Shown here piece by piece: positions 1 through 5,305 of a stretch of 7,797 bases of DNA. This stretch comes from Candidatus Methanosuratincola petrocarbonis (ex Vanwonterghem et al. 2016). Its GTDB lineage: Archaea > Thermoproteota > Methanomethylicia > Methanomethylicales > Methanomethylicaceae. The number at the start of each line of letters is the position of its first letter. Position 1 is the stretch's first letter. The notes under the pieces were generated by a model. It saw only the letters and a list, made by a program, of their open reading frames with translations, was not told the origin of the DNA and searched no databases. The stretch is from contig MAGV01000072.1 in NCBI GenBank assembly GCA_001717015.1, positions 18,431-26,227 on the forward strand, given 5' to 3'. The translations under genes were made by a program, and so were the position numbers.

Positions 1-243
1 ATTAGTGAGTACAAATACAAACTTATCCTTCTTGTAGATCTCGAACGGGAGGGAAAGGCGTTTCTCTTCCATCGACACGAAAGGCGGGATCCTGTCAGTC
101 TCTATGTACCCTATCAGATCAGCACTGAGGGAAGTTACTGCATGCTTTACCGAGATAAAACCAGTGGCACCAAGACCATGGAAACCAGTAATGAGCGAAC
201 ATCCCTTCAGGGAAGAATTGTCCACATGGAACGTGATTGCCAT
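1..243 (-). CDS. PAC2-family protein (proteasome assembly chaperone-like), N-terminal part
   Basis: Partial leftward gene: its first 81 codons are present and the rest lies beyond the left edge. Translation begins MAITFHVDNSSLKGCSLITG and continues through GFHGLGATGF, a later GYIETDRIPPF and LPFEIYKKDKFVFVLTN. This order (G-F-x-G-x-G near the N-terminus, then a G-Y-I-E-x-D-R-x-P-P segment, then a strand with I/V-Y-x-x-D) is the usual start of the PAC2 family, which includes archaeal proteasome assembly chaperones (PbaA/PbaB) and paralogues of unknown role. Two in-frame ATGs exist, at 249 and 243. I chose 243 because a GAGGT Shine-Dalgarno (251-255) lies 7 bases before it but only 1 base before the other. 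An in-frame TAG lies just upstream, so the frame cannot extend far. It is divergent from the beta-CASP nuclease. The family call rests on recognition of the pattern; the exact role is not known from this fragment. Confidence 0.8.
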   Translation of the reverse strand, partial: MAITFHVDNSSLKGCSLITGFHGLGATGFISVKHAVTSLSADLIGYIETDRIPPFVSMEEKRLSLPFEIYKKDKFVFVLTN

Positions 244-275
244 ATCCATAACCTCGATATCGATAAACTATTCTC

Positions 276-285
276 ATTAATAAAG
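276..285 (-). promoter_or_regulatory. Candidate archaeal TATA box for the PAC2-family gene
   Basis: On the minus strand this reads CTTTATTAAT, an A/T-rich TATA-like element. Its centre is about 25 bases upstream of position 256, which would give a leader of roughly a dozen bases carrying the GAGGT ribosome binding site before the ATG at 243. The geometry fits archaeal TBP/TFB promoters, but no transcription start was measured. Confidence 0.45.
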
Positions 286-332
286 AGTGCCTCGCGGGGC
301 TTATATTGACTGGTTTTCGACCTGATTCAGAA

Positions 333-343
333 GAATTTTTAAG
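333..343 (+). promoter_or_regulatory. Candidate TATA box for the beta-CASP nuclease gene
   Basis: GAATTTTTAAG is a strong archaeal-type TATA element. Transcription would begin around 364-367, so the upstream in-frame TTG at 306 would lie outside the message and is unlikely to be the start. A second, weaker element (CTTATATTG, about 300-308) could be an additional upstream promoter. Confidence 0.5.
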
Positions 344-373
344 GGGGAAAAACTTTCTTTTGACAGATATCAT

Positions 374-379
374 GGAGGT
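374..379 (+). promoter_or_regulatory. Shine-Dalgarno that decides the start of the beta-CASP nuclease
   Basis: GGAGGT is a near-perfect match to the 16S rRNA tail. It overlaps the last base of an in-frame ATG (372-374), so it cannot serve that ATG. It is placed 10 bases before a TTG (390) and 13 bases before a GTG (393). This argues for a start at 390 or 393. Confidence 0.5.
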
Positions 380-392
380 TAAATTAAATTTG

Positions 393-1649
393 GTGAGTGT
401 AACTGTTTTTGGCGCTGGAAGGGAAGTGGGGAGGTCAGGGTTCGAAGTCAAGGGTGAGAGGACTAAAATCATTATGGATTATGGTGTCCTTGTCAAGGAG
501 GAGAGACCAGCGTTCCCGCTCTCCACTTCCCCGAAGGATCTGGATGGCATAATAATAACTCATGCTCATCTGGATCACTCGGGCACCGCGCCACTCTTCT
601 ACATATCTGAGACGCCCCCTGTTTACATGACAGAGATAACGAAACAGCTCACGGACATCCTCATCCGGGACTTGCTGCACCTCTCTGCCTACTACATCCC
701 ATTTGAGGCCCTGGAGCTGAAGACAATGCTTGAGAGCTGCAGGAGCATAAAGAGCGGGACCTACAAAATTGGAGATGCGGATGTCCTGTTTCAGAACTCA
801 GGGCACATACCAGGGAGTGTAAATGCGCTTGTGACACTCGAAGGCAAGAACATATGGTATTCAGGGGACATCAATACGATCGACACAGCACTGCTTAAGC
901 GCGCAGATCCGGATTTGCCTGAGCTCGACATGGCAATAATTGAGAGCACCTATGCTCTCGTCGATCACCTGCCAAGGGAGGAATGCGAGAGGAAGCTAGT
1001 TGAGACTGCGACGGAGGTCGTGGAGGGGGGCGGCCTGGCCCTTATACCCGCCTTCTCTGTGGGAAGGTCCCAAGAGATACTCTGCATACTCCAGAAGTAC
1101 GGGTTCAAGTACGACATTGCAGTCGACGGGATGAGTAGGACCGCGACAAGGATGATAGCTGGGTGCGCAGGAGAGCTGAGGGACCCGGAACTCCTGCGTG
1201 ACGCCATGGCGAGGGTCAAGTGGGTGCAGGGGGAGAGGGACAGGAAAAAGCTGGTCGACAAGAAGGGAGTGATCATCAGCTCATCAGGTATGCTGACAGG
1301 CGGAGCCTCGACCTTCTACATGGAGAGGATCAGGAACAGACCGAAGGACGCGGTAATCCTCGTCTCCTATCAGATACCGGGGACGCCGGGCAGAATCCTG
1401 ATGGACGAGGGCAAGTACGGCCCACCGGGCGATCTCAAAAAGGTGAAGTGCAGGGTGGAATGGATAGACTTCTCATCCCACTGCGGCAAGACAGGGCTGA
1501 TGGAGCTGGTGAAGTCGCTCAAGGGGAACCCCAAGATACTGTGCGTACACGGCGAGGCGGAGTCATGCATTGACTTCGCCGAGAGGATCAGGGAGGAGAC
1601 AGGGCACGATGCGTATGCCCCTTCAATCGGCGATGTCTTCAAGCTCTGA
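393..1649 (+). CDS. Beta-CASP metallo-beta-lactamase RNase, archaeal CPSF2-type (aCPSF2)
   Basis: A two-metal RNA nuclease of the CPSF73/Int11/RNase J superfamily, expected to process or degrade RNA in the cytoplasm. From the GTG start it is 418 residues and opens MSVTVFGAGREVGRSGFEV. All metal and catalytic signatures are visible: HxHxDH at 57-62 (HAHLDH), H138 in GHIPGS, D159 in YSGDIN, E184 in ESTY (motif A), H363 in FSSHCGKTG (motif B) and H386 in VHGE (motif C). The PAFSVGRSQE and SSSGMLTGG segments of the beta-CASP lid lie between. The enzyme therefore looks active. It lacks the N-terminal KH domains of aCPSF1/FttA (about 630 residues), and its length and opening match aCPSF2, the shorter KH-less group. 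Archaeal RNase J is the main alternative. Start choice: the open frame extends to TTG 306 and holds ATG 372, but the promoter, the Shine-Dalgarno and the family N-terminus favour 390/393. It is transcribed separately from the downstream SHMT-like gene. Confidence 0.9.
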   Translation: MSVTVFGAGREVGRSGFEVKGERTKIIMDYGVLVKEERPAFPLSTSPKDLDGIIITHAHLDHSGTAPLFYISETPPVYMTEITKQLTDILIRDLLHLSAYYIPFEALELKTMLESCRSIKSGTYKIGDADVLFQNSGHIPGSVNALVTLEGKNIWYSGDINTIDTALLKRADPDLPELDMAIIESTYALVDHLPREECERKLVETATEVVEGGGLALIPAFSVGRSQEILCILQKYGFKYDIAVDGMSRTATRMIAGCAGELRDPELLRDAMARVKWVQGERDRKKLVDKKGVIISSSGMLTGGASTFYMERIRNRPKDAVILVSYQIPGTPGRILMDEGKYGPPGDLKKVKCRVEWIDFSSHCGKTGLMELVKSLKGNPKILCVHGEAESCIDFAERIREETGHDAYAPSIGDVFKL

Positions 1650-1684
1650 GTGGATTGAATCGCCCGATTGAAAACGATCACAAA

Positions 1685-1716
1685 TGTACAAACATTTTTT
1701 AAATACCTGTGTACAA
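1685..1716 (+). promoter_or_regulatory. Promoter of the SHMT-like gene: TATA box bracketed by two TGTACAA boxes
   Basis: A TATA element, TTTTTTAAATA, occupies 1695-1705. It is flanked by two identical heptamers TGTACAA at 1685-1691 and 1710-1716, starting 25 bp apart. Each contains the self-complementary hexamer TGTACA. One lies in the BRE side and the other between TATA and the predicted transcription start near 1725-1731, where a bound regulator would block TBP/TFB or polymerase. TATA is well supported; the operator role of the heptamers is inferred from their identity and placement. Confidence 0.5.
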
Positions 1717-1730
1717 TTCTCAAGAGTCTG

Positions 1731-2993
1731 GTGAGGCAATTGAGCAGAGAGGTTGAAGCCATCAGGAAGATTGTCGTTGAGCACACGCAGTGGAGAGGTT
1801 CATGCCTTAACCTGATCGCCAGCGAGAATGTGGTCAGCAAGGCGGTCAAGGAGATGCTCATCTCAGATTTAGGAAACAGGTATGCGATAGGGTTCCTGCA
1901 CAACAGGTTTTACTGCGGCACTAAGTACATCGACGAGCTTGAGGGGATCACCACCGATCTTGCAAGGCGGGTCTTCGATGCAGAACATGTAAACTATGTG
2001 CCGATCTCTGGCACAATGGCTAATCTTGTGTTGTTCAACTCGATGACGGCGCCTGGCGAGGTCGTTACGGCACTGAGCGTGATCGACGGAGGGCACGCGA
2101 GCTTCAGGGAGACCTCCAAGATACACGGGGTAAGCCTGGTGCCACTCCCATTCTCGATGGAAGAGATGAATATCGACATAGGTGAAGCGGAGAAGGTCAT
2201 CGCCAGGGTCAAGCCAAAAATCGTCCTGCTCGGCGCGAGCGAAATTCTCTTCCCGCACCCTGTGAAGGAGATCAGGAGGATCGCCGACGAGACAGGCTCG
2301 ATCGTGGCATACGACTCTGCACACGTACTCGGGCTGATAGCCGGGAAGGCATTCCAAGATCCGCTTAGGGAGGGGGCGGAGATCGTCACAGGCAGCACCC
2401 ACAAGACCTTCTTCGGACCGCAGGGGGGGATAATTCTCTGCAAGGCGAGGTATGCCAAGGAGATCGACAACGCCGCATGGCAGCTGGTGAACAATCACCA
2501 CGTGCACCGCGTCGCTGGTCTCTCAATCGCTCTGGCAGAGTTCCTCGCATTCGGAAGGGAGTACGCAGCCCAGGTCATCAGGAACGCCAGGAGGCTGGCC
2601 GAGGAGCTATACAACATGGGCGTCCCCGTCCTGGGAGAGAAGAACGGGTTTACCCGCTCCCACCAGGTCATATTCAGGGGCAATAACAACAACGGGGATG
2701 CAACAGCCAAGAGGCTGGAGGAGGCAAACATTGTAGCAACTAAGACGCCGCTCCCGACAGACAAGACAGAGGAGGACTGCTCCGGTGTGAGACTCGGCAC
2801 ACAAGAGGTCACGAGGCTCGGCATGAAGGAAGACGACATGGCGGAGATTGCAAAGCTGATCAAGAGAGTGGCAGCCGACAGGGAAAACCCAGCTTCAGTC
2901 CGCGAGGAAGTCAGGAAACTGATCTCGCAATTCACAACTGTCAAGTACGCGTTCGAAGAAGGAGACGAAGCCTACAGGCACATCTCCCTTTGA
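1731..2993 (+). CDS. Serine hydroxymethyltransferase-like PLP enzyme (divergent GlyA family)
   Basis: A fold-type I PLP enzyme of the SHMT family, about 420 residues, the usual length. Numbering from GTG 1731: LIASEN with S31; NRYAIGF with Y51; RFYCG with Y61; ISGTMAN; GGH with H122; DSAH with D195 and H198 against the PLP ring; GSTHKTFFGPQGG with Schiff-base lysine K225; and SGVRLGT with R354 for the substrate carboxylate. PLP and amino-acid binding therefore look intact. Compared with the textbook YAEGYPGKRYYGG segment, the general-base glutamate is Ile (I53) and the first of the paired tyrosines is Phe (F60). The GGQGGP loop is replaced by a segment reading LVNNHHVHR. Folate or methanopterin-linked glycine/serine interconversion is thus uncertain; an aldolase-type or other retro-aldol activity is possible. 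Start: GTG 1731 fits a near-leaderless message from TATA 1695-1705, while TTG 1740 has a GGTGAGG Shine-Dalgarno just before it. The longer frame to ATG 1668 runs through the promoter and is rejected. The gene ends 35 bases before the convergent methyltransferase. Confidence 0.85.
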   Translation: MRQLSREVEAIRKIVVEHTQWRGSCLNLIASENVVSKAVKEMLISDLGNRYAIGFLHNRFYCGTKYIDELEGITTDLARRVFDAEHVNYVPISGTMANLVLFNSMTAPGEVVTALSVIDGGHASFRETSKIHGVSLVPLPFSMEEMNIDIGEAEKVIARVKPKIVLLGASEILFPHPVKEIRRIADETGSIVAYDSAHVLGLIAGKAFQDPLREGAEIVTGSTHKTFFGPQGGIILCKARYAKEIDNAAWQLVNNHHVHRVAGLSIALAEFLAFGREYAAQVIRNARRLAEELYNMGVPVLGEKNGFTRSHQVIFRGNNNNGDATAKRLEEANIVATKTPLPTDKTEEDCSGVRLGTQEVTRLGMKEDDMAEIAKLIKRVAADRENPASVREEVRKLISQFTTVKYAFEEGDEAYRHISL

Positions 2994-3007
2994 TTGCCAG
3001 GCTGGGC

Positions 3008-3037
3008 TTATTTTTTATTTTTATATTTTTATTTTTT
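3008..3037 (+). terminator. T-rich terminator after the SHMT-like gene
   Basis: About 30 bases, almost entirely T broken by single A's, directly follow the stop codon at 2993. Archaeal RNA polymerase terminates at such U-tracts, without needing a hairpin. The right end overlaps the stop codon and last codons of the convergent methyltransferase. The tract is T-rich only in the rightward direction, so it should end the SHMT-like transcript and not the opposing one. Confidence 0.65.
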
Positions 3038-3799
3038 AGCCACCCAGACCATTTCCTGTTTGTAGGATGTCAGAGGGCGCCCGTCGAACCCTCCAAAGAC
3101 TTCCCAATCCGAGAAACCAGCGATCCTCAGGAGGAGCTCGAATTCACGCTTGAACACCAATGCAAGGCGCTGCGTCCCCCGCCAGTAGAGCTCACCGTCC
3201 CTGTAGAGGACTGCGGTTGTCTCGATGATCTGATCAGGCTCGCTTATGAAGTAAGACCTCTGCCGCAGGATGTATTTTCCTTCGTCGCTGACAAGCAATT
3301 CTTCCGATTCCTTGTTCAAACCCATCATCATCTCCAGATCAGGGTAGAAGAAGTTCAGTATGAGTAGCCCACCAGGCTCCAAATGCCTCTGGAAGGAGCG
3401 GAGGGTGCTGAGCTGCTCCTCGGTGGTTATGTTATAGAGGAAGGACCTGAATGGCACGATTATGAGCGAGAATTTGCGCCCGAGATCAAAATTCCGCATG
3501 TCGGCTGCAGAGACCTTTGGGCTGAGACCCATTGCCGACGCCTTCTCCTTGAGCTGGTTCAGCATCCTTTGCGAAATGTCGATCCCCTCGACATCGATCC
3601 CTTCCTTGAGGAGCTCCAAGTAGATCCGCCCTGTCCCGCAGCCCACCTCGAGGACTTTCCCCTGGATCTTCTTGGCCTCCCTCTTGTAGAAGTCGATGTC
3701 TTCGCGGTAGTTCCCGTACATTATGTCGTAGACTTCAGCCCATTGGTCGTATTCCGAGATTTTTGGTGCCCCCTCTGGAGATACATATATCGGCGCCAA
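3029..3799 (-). CDS. Class I SAM-dependent methyltransferase
   Basis: A soluble 256-residue Rossmann-fold methyltransferase. The N-terminal YDQWAEVYDIMYG (17-29) is a common lead-in of small-molecule methyltransferases (UbiE/Methyltransf_25-like). Motif I is VLEVGCGTGRI (49-59), the acidic residue binding the SAM ribose is D74 in VEGIDIS, D100 follows in SAADMRNF, the motif II strand is FSLIIVPFRS (110-119), and the LEPGGLLILNF turn and strand lies at 140-150. The C-terminal half carries beta-strands with WRGTQRLALVF and ends MVWVAKK, the extra sheet seen in many such enzymes. The substrate cannot be read from sequence; nothing points to a tRNA, rRNA or protein target. The start is a TTG at 3799, the only in-frame start before the conserved region. 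It lies 37 bases downstream of the tRNA on the same strand, so it may be co-transcribed with the tRNA or use an A/T-rich element (TTAGTTTAGAAATTCTTAAG, about 3805-3824). Start confidence is moderate and family confidence high. Confidence 0.88.
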   Translation of the reverse strand: MAPIYVSPEGAPKISEYDQWAEVYDIMYGNYREDIDFYKREAKKIQGKVLEVGCGTGRIYLELLKEGIDVEGIDISQRMLNQLKEKASAMGLSPKVSAADMRNFDLGRKFSLIIVPFRSFLYNITTEEQLSTLRSFQRHLEPGGLLILNFFYPDLEMMMGLNKESEELLVSDEGKYILRQRSYFISEPDQIIETTAVLYRDGELYWRGTQRLALVFKREFELLLRIAGFSDWEVFGGFDGRPLTSYKQEMVWVAKK

Positions 3800-3833
3800 T
3801 CAACTTAAGAATTTCTAAACTAAGGCGAATTTT

Positions 3834-3911
3834 TGGTGGGCCGGTCCGGACTCGAACCGGAGACCACCGCCGTGTCAGGGCGGTATCCTAACCAAACTAG
3901 ACGACCGGCCC
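3834..3911 (-). tRNA. tRNA-Val (anticodon GAC), CCA end encoded
   Basis: Read on the minus strand, all arms of a tRNA are present. The acceptor stem GGGCCGG (3911-3905) pairs with CCGGCCC (3844-3838). The D arm contains AGTTTGGTTA. The anticodon stem CCGCC/GGCGG encloses the seven-base loop CTGACAC, giving anticodon GAC, which reads GUC (and GUU) valine codons. The variable loop has five bases, and the T arm TCCGG-TTCGAGT-CCGGA has the canonical TTCGA. The discriminator is A (3837), followed by an encoded CCA (3836-3834). There is no intron. The anticodon differs from tRNA-Asp (GTC) only by the order of bases, so I checked it: the loop base after T33 is G, then A, then C. Confidence 0.93.
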
Positions 3912-3935
3912 AGTGTCAGACTATTTCTGAAACGG

Positions 3936-3950
3936 CTTTATATTAAATTA
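3936..3950 (-). promoter_or_regulatory. Candidate TATA box for tRNA-Val
   Basis: On the minus strand this reads TAATTTAATATAAAG, an A/T-rich TATA element centred about 31 bases before the tRNA 5' end. Transcription would begin a few bases before the mature tRNA, as expected for archaeal tRNA genes. It stands out in an otherwise mixed-composition gap. Confidence 0.55.
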
Positions 3951-4073
3951 ACTATGGTAGGCAAGACGGTTTCGATCCCTCTGAACGTCTTCTGAGAGAG
4001 TAGCACAACCACTTTAGATATGCCACGTCAAGAACTGAGACGGCGCGACATTGGCAAATGATTCTTCTCGTGG
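3951..4073. other. Gap between tRNA-Val promoter and the radical SAM gene; small inverted repeat only
   Basis: No coding frame with a convincing start or composition is visible on either strand. The only structure is an inverted repeat: AAGACG (3963-3968) with CGTCTT (3986-3991), extended inward by TTC/GAA across a two-base bulge, leaving a loop of about nine bases. It could be a 3' hairpin of the leftward radical SAM transcript or chance. No poly-T run follows on either strand. Confidence 0.3.
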
Positions 4074-5162
4074 TCATCCCTTCAGATCCGATTTTGTCCT
4101 GATAGAGATAGCCCTGCCGCAATTTGGGCACGACCTTCCGCGCAGCATGACCCTGACATCAGAACGGGTCGGACAGAACCTGCTTACCTGCTGGTCCTTG
4201 AAATAGACTCTTTCTGCATCAGCGTCTCCCGTTCTCGAGATCAGCAACTCACCGCAACCCGGGCAGCATGTGTTCTGAGCCAGAGTTTTAGTCGTTCCGC
4301 CCACATAGACATAATTGAGACCGGTTTGAACCGCATAGAGCCTAATTTTTTCTAGATCCTCAAACCTGATCTCGGCGTGGCTCGCGAGACGGTGGAAACT
4401 GTGTACCATGATGAAGTGGACGGGCGTGTCTGGGCCGAGGTTGAGGCGGACCCATTCGCAGAAACGGCCTATCTCGACCGGGCTGTCATTCATCCCTTTG
4501 ACAACAGGGTAGGCTATCTCGATGTGGATTCCTTTATCCGATGCAGCCTTGCATGTCTCAAGAACAGGCTCCAGTAACCCTCCGCAGACCTCATTGTAGA
4601 ACCGGTTTGAGAACCCCTTTATGTCGACTTTTATGGCATCCACTACCTCCAGGAGTTCGCCAAGGGGGCGATCCATGACGTAACCGTTTGTATTCAGCAT
4701 GCAGTAGAGCCCCTCGCTGCGCGCGAGGCGCGAGGTCTCGATCACGTACTCTGACCAGACAATCGGCTCATTGAAGGTCCATGCGATCCCATCTGCCCCC
4801 CTGGAAATAGCCTCGGACACGAGATCCACGGGTTGGAGGCACCTGCAGGGCGCGGCCTCGAACCCGCCTTCGACGAGAGGGTAGTTCTGGCAGTATAGGC
4901 ATCTGAGGTTGCATCCGAATGACCCGACAGAATACAATTTGGAGCCTGGGAGGAAGTGGAAGATCGGCTTCTTCTCGATGTTGTCTATGGTGGAGACCGA
5001 AACGATGCCATAGTTGGTCGAGAATAGTCTGCCTCCAACATTCTTCCTGACCAGGCAGAAGCCGAGCTTACCATCCCTGATCAGGCATGTGCGGGGGCAG
5101 AGAAGGCACCTCACGGCATCCCCTTCTCGTTCCCACCATTTCGCCGGGAAGAGCGGTTCCAC
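4074..5162 (-). CDS. amrS: Radical SAM protein of the AmrS (AmmeMemoRadiSam system) family
   Basis: A 362-residue radical SAM enzyme. The family layout is clear. An N-terminal cysteine cluster C19-x2-C22-x3-C26-x9-C36 sits in CLLCPRTCLIRDGKLGFC. Next come YGIVSVSTIDNIEKKPIFHF (51-70) and the [4Fe-4S]/SAM motif C84-NLR-C88-LY-C91 followed by QN. The TIM-barrel segments include WTFNEP, LNTNGY, DIKGF and VVKGMND. A C-terminal zinc-ribbon-like pair, CPGC (300-303) and CPNC (345-348), completes it. The spacer between these two pairs (41 residues, with an additional C330) seems longer than the roughly 20 residues I expect for the family. AmrS proteins are usually found with Memo and AMMECR1 homologues; neither is in this window. 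The reaction is not established from sequence. Pyruvate-formate-lyase-activating-enzyme-like is the common generic label. The start is GTG 5162, fitting a leaderless message from a TATA-like element near 5190. The gene is divergent from the secreted operon. Confidence 0.88.
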   Translation of the reverse strand: MEPLFPAKWWEREGDAVRCLLCPRTCLIRDGKLGFCLVRKNVGGRLFSTNYGIVSVSTIDNIEKKPIFHFLPGSKLYSVGSFGCNLRCLYCQNYPLVEGGFEAAPCRCLQPVDLVSEAISRGADGIAWTFNEPIVWSEYVIETSRLARSEGLYCMLNTNGYVMDRPLGELLEVVDAIKVDIKGFSNRFYNEVCGGLLEPVLETCKAASDKGIHIEIAYPVVKGMNDSPVEIGRFCEWVRLNLGPDTPVHFIMVHSFHRLASHAEIRFEDLEKIRLYAVQTGLNYVYVGGTTKTLAQNTCCPGCGELLISRTGDADAERVYFKDQQVSRFCPTRSDVRVMLRGRSCPNCGRAISIRTKSDLKG

Positions 5163-5185
5163 GCGATCGAATCCGCTTTTCTACC

Positions 5186-5194
5186 TAATATTGG
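5186..5194 (-). promoter_or_regulatory. Candidate TATA element for the radical SAM gene
   Basis: On the minus strand this reads CCAATATTA, the most TATA-like stretch upstream of GTG 5162. Its centre is about 27 bases from that codon, and there is no good Shine-Dalgarno between. This suggests a leaderless message starting at or next to the GTG. The match is modest. Confidence 0.35.
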
Positions 5195-5275
5195 ATTCGG
5201 AGCGCAATCGGAGAGGGATCGCCAGGCGTGGAGTGACAACTTTCGGGGAAGACCCAGATCCGGTTGAATCCGTGC

Positions 5276-5305
5276 GGTTAAAAAGGGGGTGGTATTTATG
5301 GAGGG
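5276..5305 (+). promoter_or_regulatory. Promoter and ribosome-binding region of the secreted operon
   Basis: Two A/T-rich elements, GGTTAAAAAG (5276-5285) and GGTATTTATG (5291-5300), could serve as TATA boxes. A GGAGGG Shine-Dalgarno (5300-5305) abuts the TTG at 5306 and lies about 10 bases before the in-frame TTG at 5315. The latter spacing is better for initiation. A nonamer, GGTTGAATC, occurs at 5262-5270 and again at 5304-5312, 42 bp apart (about four helical turns), flanking these elements. Confidence 0.4.

Noticed and set aside
119..472. Minus-strand open frame of 117 codons across the first divergent promoter region
   Set aside because: It overlaps the PAC2-family frame on the same strand and the start of the nuclease, and its composition is unlike a protein. 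The other minus-strand frame gives a clear PAC2 match.
1370..1903. Minus-strand frame of 177 codons opposite the nuclease and SHMT-like genes
   Set aside because: It lies antisense to two well-supported genes with complete motifs; Ser/Leu/Thr-rich translation typical of an antisense shadow.
1869..2507. Minus-strand frame of 212 codons opposite the SHMT-like gene
   Set aside because: It is an antisense shadow of a conserved enzyme; the translation shows no domain and is rich in Arg, Pro, Cys and His.
3759..3838. Ten-base direct repeat ATTTTTGGTG at the tRNA 3' end and inside the methyltransferase start, as a possible integration scar
   Set aside because: Ten bases are too short for a convincing attachment site, the copies are only 70 bp apart, and no integrase or mobile gene lies between or nearby.
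3834..3911. tRNA-Asp as the identity of the tRNA
   Set aside because: The anticodon loop reads CTGACAC, giving GAC (valine). tRNA-Asp would need GTC in the loop.
3912..4073. C/D box small RNA in the gap between tRNA-Val and the radical SAM gene
   Set aside because: Several CTGA words occur, but no RTGATGA box is found in the correct order and spacing on either strand.
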